A DNA stretch of 64,000 nucleotides from Paenibacillus rhizophilus (GCF_003854965.1 NZ_RQPI01000014.1:54856-118855); one strand, 5' to 3'. Counted from the first letter of the stretch, positions 15,924 through 24,837 are shown. Notes: generated from the sequence alone by a model not told the origin. Program-made: numbers and translations.

Positions 15924-17057
15924 TCATTCTTCGATCTTAAACCACGGGCCTGAAGCTTGAATTCCATTCCATAGTTTTTCCGGAAGCTCAAGCTCGCTTA
16001 CTTTTGAAATCTTAATAGCTGTCTCAAGTTCAGCTTCTTTACCCTCCTGAACCTTTCCTACCCAGTCTGGATTTATAATTAAGGCATGACCAATGGCTGC
16101 CAGAGTAATCCCCTTATCTAGGGCTGTTACAACCTGATCCGGAGTAACTAACGAACCAGCAGCCATAACAGGTAATCTGCCGCCTACATGTTCCACAATG
16201 AGTTCGAGATACGTTTTTTCATCCTGACTATCTACAGGTTTTGATGAGAGTGCATCTACGAGTGAAGCATGCACATAATCCACTCCCTCTTCAATCAGGC
16301 GATCAATCAATGTATAGGTATCCTTCATGCGCAGACCACCTTCCATGGGTTCGTCAGGAGAAACCCGGTAACCGAAAATAAACGGTTTTGTTGCATGCTT
16401 TTGAATCACGGTTTTCATTTCCTGAATGACTGCTAGCGGGAACCGCAGGCGATTCTCTAATGATCCTCCCCATTGATCTTCGCGTCTGTTGAAGAATGGA
16501 GAGAAGAAGTTCTGCATTAAAAATCCATGTGCGCCATGAATTTCAACACCATCGAATCCGGCTTCAATGGCGCGTCTTGTGGTTTCGCCAAATGCGTGGA
16601 TCACTTCCAGTATTTCATCATGTGACAATGCTCTTGGCGTAACAGAAGGAGCAAATGCCGTAGCTTCAGTCTCTAGGGCACTAGAACTTACTACATCTCC
16701 ATTAGGAGTTAACGCCGCCAGCGCTTTGTTCCCCGCGTGGAAAATCTGAAGCACTGCAGCAGCTCCTCCACTTTTCGCCGCATCGGCCAACTTTCGTAAA
16801 CTTGGAATAAAGGTATCGTCATAGCCTGCAAATTCATGCGTAAAACCTATACCGTTTGGCTGGACATGTGTACATCCCGTGATAATCAGACCTACACCGT
16901 TTACTCTTTTTTCATAATATTTCACTTCTTCATCAGAAATCGTGTAATCGTCATTACTGGACCACGTAGTCATAGGCGACATAACAACTCGATTTCTAAG
17001 GGTGATTCCATTGTTAAGTGTAAGGGATTCAAGTAGCTTGTTATATTTTACGTTCAT
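15924..17057 (-). CDS. NADH-dependent flavin oxidoreductase (YqiG-like OYE)
   Basis: FMN-dependent ene-reductase family, 377 residues. RNRVVMSPMTTWSSND at the N-terminus, and HGAHGFLMQNFFSPFFNRR with His174 and His177: the His/His pair and this sequence set it apart from the class I OYE at 5067-6146. The best match by memory is B. subtilis YqiG. Fifth gene of the redox unit, 64 bases before the AKR. Confidence 0.92.
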   Translation of the reverse strand: MNVKYNKLLESLTLNNGITLRNRVVMSPMTTWSSNDDYTISDEEVKYYEKRVNGVGLIITGCTHVQPNGIGFTHEFAGYDDTFIPSLRKLADAAKSGGAAAVLQIFHAGNKALAALTPNGDVVSSSALETEATAFAPSVTPRALSHDEILEVIHAFGETTRRAIEAGFDGVEIHGAHGFLMQNFFSPFFNRREDQWGGSLENRLRFPLAVIQEMKTVIQKHATKPFIFGYRVSPDEPMEGGLRMKDTYTLIDRLIEEGVDYVHASLVDALSSKPVDSQDEKTYLELIVEHVGGRLPVMAAGSLVTPDQVVTALDKGITLAAIGHALIINPDWVGKVQEGKEAELETAIKISKVSELELPEKLWNGIQASGPWFKIEE

Positions 17058-17166
17058 TATTTAACCTCTTTCATTTCTAAGTTTGATGTATTATTCGTTT
17101 TCTTTGATCTTAAGTTTTATGCTTTACAACAACACTTTCATCTATCCCCCTATGCCCGAATAAGAA

Positions 17167-17847
17167 TTACCTTTTGCTTTTCTGGATGCGCTTCATAACA
17201 TAGTACGTAATAAAGACACTGAGTCCCATGATAGCTATAAAATCTATAAAAAAGAGCACTGCTAACTGCTCATAATCCCAGAAGGAATACGAATAATATA
17301 AGACTAGATATTGACCGATTTTTCTCTTAAAAAAAGCGTATATGCCATAACCAGCAATCAGTACAGCAACCAGGCGAAGGCTGAGAACTAGTGTCCTACT
17401 TGCCTTGGGATTTCTCCTCATCCTCCGTGCTGCTCCCATAATCATTCCCCAGTGCAGTCCAAGATGAATGGACATCAGGACAAATCCCCAGTAGGCTGAC
17501 AAATGATGCAGCTTTCGGCCAAAATCAATGCTTATGAATTGAATCAAGGAAAAAACGGTTTGTGAGATGATAAGTCCACTCACCATCATGCCCAGCATAA
17601 CGAGCAGGAGCAAAAGATTGACCGCAGTACGAATGACACGAACCGCCGAATATTTCCCTTTAAAAATTGCCTTATACCAATTCAAATTCAGTACATTATG
17701 AATGATAAAAAGGGTAAACAAAGTTATGCCTGTCCACTCGTGGGCGGTGTTACCCGTCAAACGATAAGCCATCATGATTATAAACAACACAGTCATGATG
17801 GTATCGATAGATAATCGAACGATCATTTTGGGCTTTATCAAGTTCAC
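17167..17847 (-). CDS. DUF4405 / cytochrome b-like membrane protein
   Basis: 226 residues with about six hydrophobic helices. His residues lie inside helices (FIIHNVLNLNWY, LHHLSAYWGFVLMSIHLGLHWG), a pattern for heme b ligands in DUF4405 proteins. It may carry electrons across the membrane to the flavodoxin-like lipoprotein encoded 18 bases upstream. The start is loose: GTG (17847) lies right at GGGGG, and a TTG two codons on has better spacing. Confidence 0.75.
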   Translation of the reverse strand: MNLIKPKMIVRLSIDTIMTVLFIIMMAYRLTGNTAHEWTGITLFTLFIIHNVLNLNWYKAIFKGKYSAVRVIRTAVNLLLLLVMLGMMVSGLIISQTVFSLIQFISIDFGRKLHHLSAYWGFVLMSIHLGLHWGMIMGAARRMRRNPKASRTLVLSLRLVAVLIAGYGIYAFFKRKIGQYLVLYYSYSFWDYEQLAVLFFIDFIAIMGLSVFITYYVMKRIQKSKR

Positions 17848-17865
17848 CCCCTTTTTTTAACATTC

Positions 17866-18609
17866 TCAATTCACAATCCCGATTTCTTGTAACCATTTGT
17901 TCACCTCATCTTGTGCATCTTCTGCACGATTTCCCTGGACGGCAAGGCCATCCAGAATATTGGCCTCCGGGGCAAGCTCACGGATGTCGTTCACACTTCG
18001 TCCCAGACTACTTCCATCGTGGGTAATGAATGGAATAATCGTTTTTCCGGAGAAATCATATTCCTCCAAAAATGTATATACGGGCATTGGTATTGTCCCC
18101 CACCAATTGGGATAACCAAGAAATATCACATCATACTCATCCATATTTTCTACATGGGTTGCCAGTTCAGGCCTAGCGTCTGCCTTCTGCTGCTCCAGTG
18201 CTAAGTCTGTCGTTTCTTCAAAATCACCAGGGTAGGGTTCCACGGTTACAATCTGGAACTCATCGCCGTCAACGACATCCTGAACCATGTCAACAACCAC
18301 TTTCGTATTTCCGATTAACCCCTCATCCCCAATTCTTAAGCTCGCAGAAGTAACAGCATCTACGTCTTCACTGAGGGAGGAAGTTCCCACGCGGGAGAAA
18401 TAGGCAACGAGAGTTTTCCCGTTCTCACCTTCCGGCTGTTGTTCGCCACTGGACGCAATACTTTCGGTCGGGACCGGGGCAGAGGCTGGAGCAGTCGATG
18501 GCGGGGTATTTCCACTGTTGCTAACCGTTTCAGTGCTATTACCGCCCCCACAGGCAGCCAGTGAAAATAACATCAGCATCGAAAACATAGGTGTTAATAA
18601 TTTCTTCAA
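17866..18609 (-). CDS. flavodoxin-fold lipoprotein
   Basis: 247 residues. Signal peptide with lipobox LAAC, Cys20 lipidated; a Ser/Pro/Thr-rich linker to about residue 60; then a flavodoxin_4-type domain: TLVAYFSRVGT (phosphate-binding loop), DVIFLGYPNWWGTIPMPVYTFL and IIPFITHDGSSLG. So it is an extracytoplasmic FMN protein anchored to the membrane, probably working with the DUF4405 protein. A domain deletion of the usual flavodoxin start spacing is not evident. Between patB-like and DUF4405 genes. Confidence 0.88.
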   Translation of the reverse strand: MKKLLTPMFSMLMLFSLAACGGGNSTETVSNSGNTPPSTAPASAPVPTESIASSGEQQPEGENGKTLVAYFSRVGTSSLSEDVDAVTSASLRIGDEGLIGNTKVVVDMVQDVVDGDEFQIVTVEPYPGDFEETTDLALEQQKADARPELATHVENMDEYDVIFLGYPNWWGTIPMPVYTFLEEYDFSGKTIIPFITHDGSSLGRSVNDIRELAPEANILDGLAVQGNRAEDAQDEVNKWLQEIGIVN

Positions 18610-18629
18610 GGTGTTTCCTCCATTTCATT

Positions 18630-19802
18630 TCAGGTTTTTTGATGTAAGGATTTCACAACACGCTCTAACCGTTCCAGTCCTTCTAACAACAACGCTCTGG
18701 GGCAAGCAATATTCATGCGAATAAATCCTTCCCCCGTTTCACCATAGGTAGGGCCATCATTGATTCTTAAGCGACCTTCTTCGAAAGCCTTGTTGCAAAG
18801 CTCTTCAGAACCGATACCAAGACTGCTGCAATCCATCCATACCAGATAAGTAGCTTCAGGGATCACGACCTTCAGTTCTGGAATCCTCTCATTGACGAAG
18901 GAGATTAAGTAATCCACGTTCCCTTGAAGATAATCCAATAATTGATCCAGCCACTCTTCACCTTCGTTGTAGGCGGCAATCAGGGCTTCAATTCCAAAAG
19001 CATTAGGTTCAATTGCTTCATTGACATTGATTGAACGGTTTACTCTATTTCTGTATTCCTCATTGGCTACGATGATATTTGATGTCTTGAGCCCGGCGAG
19101 ATTAAAGGTTTTACTTGGTGCTGTGCAGGTAATGGAATTCATCAAAGACAATTCACTCACTGATGCAAATGGAATATGTTTGTTCCCTTTATATATCAAG
19201 TCCCTATGAATTTCATCAACGACAACAAGGACATTATATTTTAAGCATATTTCTCCCAAGCGCTGCAGCTCACTTATGCTCCACACTCTTCCCACAGGGT
19301 TATGGGGATTACAAAGTATGAAGACCTTCACCTTTTCATCTGCAGCTTTCTGTTCAAAATCCTCAAAATCAATTTCATAGGATTCCCCGGTGTACTTCAG
19401 TTCATTTTGTACTACCTCGCAGCGGTTATTCGTAATTGAGCTATTAAAGTAATTGTAGACAGGTGATTGAATCAGCACCCTATCTCCGGGCTCTGTAAAA
19501 GCCTGCACAACGGCCGAAAGCGAAGGTATGACACCCGTGCTGACTTCAATCCATTCTTTTTTGATTTTGATATGATGCCTCTTCGCCCACCAGCTTACCT
19601 CTGCTTCATAATAGGCATCCGGGATGCTGGCATATCCGAAAACCCCATGCTGCACTCTTTTTTCAAGTGCTTGAATAACTGGATAAGCTGTTCGAAAATC
19701 CATATCAGCCACCCACATAGGCAAGACATCTTCTGGAGTGGAGTCCCATTTCACACTATTGGTATTTCTTCTGTCAATGATCTGATCAAAATCATACCTC
19801 AA
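18630..19802 (-). CDS. patB: MalY/PatB-type aminotransferase (C-S lyase)
   Basis: PLP enzyme of fold type I, 390 residues, cystathionine beta-lyase-like. FDQIIDRRNTNSVKWD and LPMWVADMDF are PatB signatures; PLP Lys231 lies in TAPSKTFNLAGLKTS, preceded by the Asp of VVVDEIHRDL. Releases pyruvate, ammonia and a thiol from cystathionine or S-conjugates. The start overlaps the upstream DUF3737 stop by 4 bases. The symbol is by similarity to B. subtilis PatB. Confidence 0.9.
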   Translation of the reverse strand: MRYDFDQIIDRRNTNSVKWDSTPEDVLPMWVADMDFRTAYPVIQALEKRVQHGVFGYASIPDAYYEAEVSWWAKRHHIKIKKEWIEVSTGVIPSLSAVVQAFTEPGDRVLIQSPVYNYFNSSITNNRCEVVQNELKYTGESYEIDFEDFEQKAADEKVKVFILCNPHNPVGRVWSISELQRLGEICLKYNVLVVVDEIHRDLIYKGNKHIPFASVSELSLMNSITCTAPSKTFNLAGLKTSNIIVANEEYRNRVNRSINVNEAIEPNAFGIEALIAAYNEGEEWLDQLLDYLQGNVDYLISFVNERIPELKVVIPEATYLVWMDCSSLGIGSEELCNKAFEEGRLRINDGPTYGETGEGFIRMNIACPRALLLEGLERLERVVKSLHQKT

Positions 19803-20668
19803 CGTATGGCCTCCTCCGCTTCTTCATTGTTTATTTTGGTAATAAACTGCGTATTGGAATAATCCAGCTCAGGGTCATCCAATATAAGCTCTCTAATACC
19901 TTCTGCTCTGATCATGCCGCTGATCGGATTTTTAACACTGTCGATTGTATTCAAGATCGTTGCGTGCACAGTCGAATACTCGAAGGATAAGTCCGTATCC
20001 ATCATTTCACAATTTTCAAGGATGAGGTTCTCGGCATAACACAAGGGCTGTGTGCCAATGATTTTACAGTTAACCAGTCTTAGATTTTTGGAGTACCACC
20101 CCAGATACTCTCCCTCTAAAACTGAATCATAAACCGTAATATCCTCTGTATTCCAAAAGGCATCCTTCGAGGTGATCACACAATTACGCACAACACCTTT
20201 TTTCACATGCTGGAAGGAGTAGTCACCATCTAATTTGAAATGATCAAGTTCAATATCGGAGCCGTGCAGCAGTAAGTAATTCCCTTTAAATTCAGAATCC
20301 GAGATCTTAACATTCTCGCAGTCCCATAAAGTCTCATTCGTATCCATGATCGTCTTGTGGATGGTGATGTTCTGGGCATCCCTAAAGATCTTAGGCGCAT
20401 CCACTTTGCAATTGGTCATCCGGACATGACTGCTGTACCATATCGCTGCCCGGCCGCCATCCGAGAAATAGCTATCCTGAATGTCTATATCTTTGTTATG
20501 CCAGAACGGATATTTACCGGAAAAGCTGCAATCTGATACTTTCAGATCCCGGCTCTCTTTAACTGCAGATTCTCCAGCTAAAAATTCACTATGCTTGATT
20601 TGTACATTAGCAATTTTATATAAGGGGCGTTCGCCTTCGAATATTCCTTTTTCAATCAGGTTCATCAT
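19799..20668 (-). CDS. DUF3737 family right-handed beta-helix protein
   Basis: 289 residues built of short repeats (VKISDSEFKGNYLLLHGSDI, VRNCVITSKDAFWNTEDITV) about 20 residues long, each with buried small/hydrophobic positions as in a pectate-lyase-like parallel beta helix. DUF3737 proteins often sit beside PatB-like enzymes; their function is unknown. No signal peptide. First gene of the redox unit; two operator-like sites lie 29-112 bases upstream. Confidence 0.88.
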   Translation of the reverse strand: MMNLIEKGIFEGERPLYKIANVQIKHSEFLAGESAVKESRDLKVSDCSFSGKYPFWHNKDIDIQDSYFSDGGRAAIWYSSHVRMTNCKVDAPKIFRDAQNITIHKTIMDTNETLWDCENVKISDSEFKGNYLLLHGSDIELDHFKLDGDYSFQHVKKGVVRNCVITSKDAFWNTEDITVYDSVLEGEYLGWYSKNLRLVNCKIIGTQPLCYAENLILENCEMMDTDLSFEYSTVHATILNTIDSVKNPISGMIRAEGIRELILDDPELDYSNTQFITKINNEEAEEAIR

Positions 20669-20696
20669 GTGTAGCCTTCTTTCTTAATTTAAGTTA

Positions 20697-20715
20697 TAAT
20701 CGAACATTCGTTTAT
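20697..20715. promoter_or_regulatory. candidate TetR operator 1 (before DUF3737 gene)
   Basis: Reads ATAAACGAATGTTCGATTA on the minus strand; matches consensus ATAAACGNNYRTTCGATTA shared with two other sites. Confidence 0.6.
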
Positions 20716-20761
20716 TTAACTTTATAATACACCCTCGCCAATTCGTCACACCCGCACGATA

Positions 20762-20780
20762 ATAAACGATTATTCGATTA
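20762..20780. promoter_or_regulatory. candidate TetR operator 2
   Basis: ATAAACGATTATTCGATTA, same consensus, between the operon and the end of the TetR gene. Confidence 0.6.
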
Positions 20781-20855
20781 ATATCTAACCACTTAAAGCA
20801 GAGGGAATTGTTTTGTAAACTTCTAATTACACATAGCTCCCTCTGAACGTCTGAT

Positions 20856-21428
20856 TTAAGCTTTTAAAGCATCCCAGGTCATTTGAACGATCTCGTTCAA
20901 GCTTTCTTGTTTCAATTCTAATCGACCACCAAAATATTCTTTAACATATTGCATCACCGGGTTAAACATGAACATATGGAGTAGGCTCGTATCCACTTGT
21001 TTGAAAACATTCTGGCTTTTGCCTTTTTCAAATAATTTAATGAGAGGCTCAAAATATTCCAATCCCTCATTACGGGACAATCTATCAAGGAGTGGTGAAT
21101 TTGAAAATTGCTCCAGAAATAAAAACTCATCTTTATGCGTCAAAACAAAGTCAATAAATTTTCCTAACGCATGTTCGAATGCTGTTTTTAACGGCATAGA
21201 TTCATTGTAATCATAAAACACTTCCAAACTCATTTCCTTTTTGATACTCAAATATAATTTATTCAGCATATCCTCCTTATTCTCAAAGTATACGTAAATC
21301 GTCGAAGCTGATACACCGGCTTTTTTTGCAATCTTGGACATCGAAGTTTCCGATAATCCAAGTTCATTTATCAGCTGGATCGAAGCATTAAAAATGCGTT
21401 CACTTTTATTCTCATCTTTATGTCTCAT
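20856..21428 (-). CDS. TetR/AcrR family transcriptional regulator
   Basis: 190-residue repressor. HTH: ETSMSKIAKKAGVSASTIYVYFENKEDMLNKLY at about residues 25-57. It lies upstream of the DUF3737-patB operon on the same strand, 187 bases away. Three near-identical 19-bp sites lie before its own start and before the operon, so it very likely controls both. Confidence 0.9.
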   Translation of the reverse strand: MRHKDENKSERIFNASIQLINELGLSETSMSKIAKKAGVSASTIYVYFENKEDMLNKLYLSIKKEMSLEVFYDYNESMPLKTAFEHALGKFIDFVLTHKDEFLFLEQFSNSPLLDRLSRNEGLEYFEPLIKLFEKGKSQNVFKQVDTSLLHMFMFNPVMQYVKEYFGGRLELKQESLNEIVQMTWDALKA

Positions 21429-21437
21429 GCATCTATG

Positions 21438-21456
21438 ATAAACGTTCGTTCGATTA
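21438..21456. promoter_or_regulatory. candidate TetR operator 3 (autoregulatory)
   Basis: ATAAACGTTCGTTCGATTA, 9 bases before the TetR start; same consensus as the sites at 20697 and 20762. Confidence 0.6.
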
Positions 21457-21513
21457 AAGTCAACTGCTAATAAGAATAGTTAAGTTCTTGTCCTACGATA
21501 AAACATATACTGG

Positions 21514-21850
21514 TTAAAAGTGTACTTGAGTTGATTTTGAAGAGTCCAAGACTTGAACCTCATAAGAGCTATCGAATGAGCGATGGACATTAAGATTAAT
21601 CTCAACGCTATTTATCCAATCTATTTGCTCACAAAATTCTAAATACTGATCCAGATTTTCGAAAAAGATGATGTTGCTGGACGGATTACTGTTCGAAGTA
21701 AATTCATAAACAAAAGTTGAGCCAATCGCACTAAATAGATTTAGACAATCGTTTGTACCTAACTCTTTTTCAGTAATTGATGAGAATTCGGCTCTCGGTC
21801 CGCCCCAGGCAATTCGGGGAAGCAGTTTCAGGCGGACACACCTACGAGGC
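21514..21850 (-). pseudogene. C-terminal remnant of an unrecognised gene
   Basis: About 110 open codons without a start, with protein-like text (KLLPRIAWGGPRAEFSSITE, DQYLEFCEQIDWINSVEIN). It ends in TAA at 21514. Its 5' end abuts the structured element at 21846, as if truncated there. Family not recognised. Confidence 0.4.
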
Positions 21851-21926
21851 TAACTACGTAAGCGTAGTCGGTCACTTCGTGACCTTAAGCCTCTCGGCAT
21901 CGTGAATACAAGAACGTTATGCGAAA
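21831..21926. repeat. three-way-junction structured element, cassette-site-like
   Basis: Outer stem GAGGCTAA/TTAAGCCTC (21846-21853, 21885-21893) encloses two hairpins: CTACG TAAG CGTAG (21854-21867) and GGTCAC TTC GTGACC (21870-21884). Flanks are GGCGGACAC and AAGAACGTTATGCG. It looks like a folded recombination site or a dispersed repeat between gene scraps; not assigned. Confidence 0.5.
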
Positions 21927-21962
21927 CTCCAGATAAAAACAACAACTGAAGGGATAACAAAA

Positions 21963-22028
21963 ATGAAGACCAAAATTGAAAATCCACTAACAATCGTTGC
22001 AATGTGGTTTGTTCAAATTTATCGTTAA
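21963..22028 (+). pseudogene. N-terminal scrap of a membrane-type protein
   Basis: ATG with SD GAAGGG opens 21 codons (MKTKIENPLTIVAMWFVQIY) and a stop. The text looks like a real N-terminus cut short just before a hydrophobic helix. A terminator hairpin follows at 22053. Confidence 0.35.
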
Positions 22029-22052
22029 TTCTAATGGGAAACGTTAATTCAA

Positions 22053-22112
22053 TGAAACAGCGACAGTCTAGGACTTTATTTTCTCGTCCTTTTCTGTCGC
22101 TGTTTCAATTTT
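22053..22112 (+). terminator. Rho-independent terminator
   Basis: 14-bp stem TGAAACAGCGACAG/CTGTCGCTGTTTCA (22053-22066, 22094-22107) with inner GGAC/GTCC pairing, followed by ATTTTT. Confidence 0.8.
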
Positions 22113-22224
22113 TAGGGTCAATCTAAAACTTATTTTATGGAGTCTGACGGTATTTCAGTCTAATACTTTTATTTTCTGCTGACACCTACTTCAATCGCGG
22201 ATGAGCCTGCTACAGAACCTGTTC

Positions 22225-22419
22225 TTAATGACTGCGCTTATTATATCTGCCAAAGGTTATGATGGTCAGTACCATACCCACAATGCCCATACCAGTTAGA
22301 AGCCCTTACGCGAAATCCATCACATTACTCCCGTTAGAATGAATAATTCGACTCGCTGTTAGCGAAAAAAAAGAGGCTGTAAACAGTATTCCTAAATTTT
22401 GTTGTTGCTTTGTATTCAT
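22225..22419 (-). pseudogene. small two-helix membrane protein with a nonsense codon
   Basis: ATG at 22419 with a strong AAGGAG opens a 64-codon frame: MNTKQQQNLGILFTASFFSL, then after an in-frame TAA at 22306-22308 (codon 38) GLLTGMGIVGMVLTIITFG and a basic tail. Two hydrophobic helices are split by the stop. No family recognised. Confidence 0.5.
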
Positions 22420-22542
22420 TATTTCCACTCCTTACAAAACAACGATTTATCTGATTTATAATTGAATATTTTTTAGTATGACTATGAATCCACTACGTAA
22501 TAACAATGTCACCCTTCATTCGATCCTTAAAAAGAATAAACC

Positions 22543-22646
22543 CTTGATACATCAGCACTTCCGGTGTTTCAAGGGTTGGAAATCGTCATTTTGTAAACCT
22601 GTCTCAGTTATCATATAAAACAGTCTTAACTATAATGGTTACTCAC
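22543..22646 (+). mobile_element. insertion sequence right-end remnant (copy 2)
   Basis: 102 of 104 bases identical to 11490-11593, same orientation, with the same transposase-like C-terminal text and the end GGTTACTCA. It lies 15 bases from the stop of the first high-GC gene, at the change in base composition. Confidence 0.65.
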
Positions 22647-22661
22647 TAATCAGTCACCCGC

Positions 22662-23939
22662 TTAAATCTTATAAGCCTTCATCGCTTTGCGCAGCTCCTT
22701 GATGCTCGGGCGCTTGCCGTACATCAGCACGCCGGTGCGGTAAATCTTCGCGGCCAGCCAGCCCAGGCCGAAGATCGTAACGAGCAGAAGCAGCAGCGAC
22801 AGGATAATTTCCCATGCGGCTACATCGCCGACGCCGATCCGGAGCAGCATGCTGAGGGGCGATGTGAACGGGATAAAGCTTGTGACCTTGATCAGCAGGG
22901 TGTTCGGGGTCGAAATGCTGAACAGCGGAACGTAGAAATTCACGAAGCCGAGCATCATGACCGGCATCGCGGCCTGCCCGAGGTCCTCGGTGCGGCTGAC
23001 GATGGAGCCAACGGCGGCATACATCAGGGCGAACATGAAATAGCCGAGAATATAAAGGACGATTCCGTACAGCAGCAGGCTGACGCTCAGCTGTCCAAGG
23101 TCAAGATTGAAATCCTTCAGAACGCCCGAATTATGCGGCAGCATCAGGTTGGCGGCGATGGCGGCCGCGATAATGGCGATTTGCAGCAGACCGACCAGGA
23201 AAATGCCGATGACCTTGCCGAACATTTGCGCAAGCGGCGAGGCGCTTGTAATCAGAATCTCCATGATGCGCGAGCTTTTCTCCGAGGTGACCTCCGCAGC
23301 GATCATATTGCCGGTCATCATAATCGACATAAAGAACAGAATCAGCAAAATGTAGACAATGACATAGTTGATCAACGGATGGGATTTATCCTGTGCCGCT
23401 TCCCCGTCCGCGGTGATCTTCTCGGTGCCAAGCGGCACCGGCGCATTCATGGCCGCGATCTGCTGCGGCGTCAGCCGGTCGCCCGCGATGAGCTGCGCGT
23501 TGACCTGCTGGAGCGCGGACTGCAGGAAGCTCTTCGCCTTGGCACTATCGTCCGCCATATGGAAGACGACCGATCCGAGCCCGGCTCCGCTCTGCTCCGT
23601 AAAGGTGAGATATCCGTCCACTTTGCCGTCCGAAAGGGCCTGTTTCAAGCCGGCATCATCGGCGGCGGGATACGGGGTGACGGTCGCGTCCACGCCGGGC
23701 TGCTTGGCGTAAGCCTGAAGAAGCTGCGCGGCGGCGCTGCCGTTCTCCGCAATGACGGCGATGTGAACGGCCGAGCTTTGAGCGCCGTTTCCGTCCTCGC
23801 CTTTGAACACTTTAATAAAATAAGGGATATTCATTCCGATGCTCAGCAGCACTACCATAATCAACGTCGTGATCAGGAAGGATTTCGTTCTCGCTTTGTT
23901 CTTGAACGTGAATCCAATAATCGTGCCCATTTTATTCAT
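22662..23939 (-). CDS. ABC transporter permease, NatB-like
   Basis: Membrane subunit of an ABC exporter, about 425 residues. One N-terminal helix (SFLITTLIMVVLLSIGMNI), a large extracytoplasmic domain (about 45-180, LPF GNGAQSSAVHIAVIAENGS), then five or six helices with the ABC2 motif EKSSRIMEILITSASPLAQMFGKV. Resembles NatB of Na+ export systems. ATG at 23939 overlaps the ATPase stop (ATGAATAA). End of the GntR-controlled operon. Confidence 0.88.
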   Translation of the reverse strand: MNKMGTIIGFTFKNKARTKSFLITTLIMVVLLSIGMNIPYFIKVFKGEDGNGAQSSAVHIAVIAENGSAAAQLLQAYAKQPGVDATVTPYPAADDAGLKQALSDGKVDGYLTFTEQSGAGLGSVVFHMADDSAKAKSFLQSALQQVNAQLIAGDRLTPQQIAAMNAPVPLGTEKITADGEAAQDKSHPLINYVIVYILLILFFMSIMMTGNMIAAEVTSEKSSRIMEILITSASPLAQMFGKVIGIFLVGLLQIAIIAAAIAANLMLPHNSGVLKDFNLDLGQLSVSLLLYGIVLYILGYFMFALMYAAVGSIVSRTEDLGQAAMPVMMLGFVNFYVPLFSISTPNTLLIKVTSFIPFTSPLSMLLRIGVGDVAAWEIILSLLLLLVTIFGLGWLAAKIYRTGVLMYGKRPSIKELRKAMKAYKI

Positions 23940-24834
23940 GAGATTCACCCACCGCTCTGATAAAAATTTGGTTTAACGTCGGTTCCTTGATTTCAAAATG
24001 CTCCACTTCGCCCTGCTCCAGCGCCGCTTTCAGAATGCGCTGGGCGGCGCCGATCTCGGTAATGCGAACGAGATAGCCCCGCTCCTGGCGTTCCACGGCG
24101 GTCACGCCCAGAATGGCGTCAAGCCCGGTCACCTCGCCAGGCGTCCGCAGCAGCACCTCTTCCCGCGGATAGCCCTGCTTGATCTCGCGAAGGTCGCCCT
24201 GCACGACCGTATTGGAGCGGTCCAGAATGGTGATATGGCGGCACAACTCCTCGACATGCTCCATCCGGTGCGTGGAGAACAAGATGCTCGTTCCCTGGTC
24301 GCGAAGCTCCCGAACCGTATCTTTCAGCAGCTCGACATTGACCGGATCAAGGCCGCTGAAGGCTTCATCGAGAATCAGGATCTGCGGCTTATGTACAACG
24401 GCGGCGATGAAGCCCATTTTTTGCTGATTGCCTTTAGAGAGCTCCTCGATCTTCTTGTTATAGTAGTCCGGCACGTCAAAGCGGTCCAGCCAGTACCGCA
24501 GACTCTTGTCGGCATCGCTTGCGGACATTCCGCGCAGACGCGCCAGATAGTTAATCTGCTCGCTGACCTTTACTTTCGGATACAGCCCCCGCTCTTCGGG
24601 CAGATAGCCCATAATGGCCTGAAGCTCGCTGCTGAACGGCTTGCCGTTGTACCGGATGCTCCCCTCGTCGGGATAGATTAGGCCGAGCACCATACGCATG
24701 GTCGTCGTCTTGCCAGCACCGTTGGCCCCGAGCAGCCCGTAAATCTCTCCCCGCTCCACCCCGAGGCTGATTCCGTTCACCGCGGTTTTGTCGCCGTACT
24801 GCTTTACTACCCTTTCCAGCTTTAGTGCTTCCAT
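23932..24834 (-). CDS. ABC transporter ATP-binding protein, NatA-like
   Basis: 300 residues. Walker A GANGAGKTT, signature LSKGNQQKMG, Walker B LILDEAFSGLDP, switch His in FSTHRMEHVE. C-terminal ~80 residues (VTAVERQERGYLVRITE) match the extra domain of NatA/EcsA-type ATPases. Pairs with the permease it overlaps. Confidence 0.93.
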   Translation of the reverse strand: MEALKLERVVKQYGDKTAVNGISLGVERGEIYGLLGANGAGKTTTMRMVLGLIYPDEGSIRYNGKPFSSELQAIMGYLPEERGLYPKVKVSEQINYLARLRGMSASDADKSLRYWLDRFDVPDYYNKKIEELSKGNQQKMGFIAAVVHKPQILILDEAFSGLDPVNVELLKDTVRELRDQGTSILFSTHRMEHVEELCRHITILDRSNTVVQGDLREIKQGYPREEVLLRTPGEVTGLDAILGVTAVERQERGYLVRITEIGAAQRILKAALEQGEVEHFEIKEPTLNQIFIRAVGESHE

Positions 24835-24837
24835 TCT

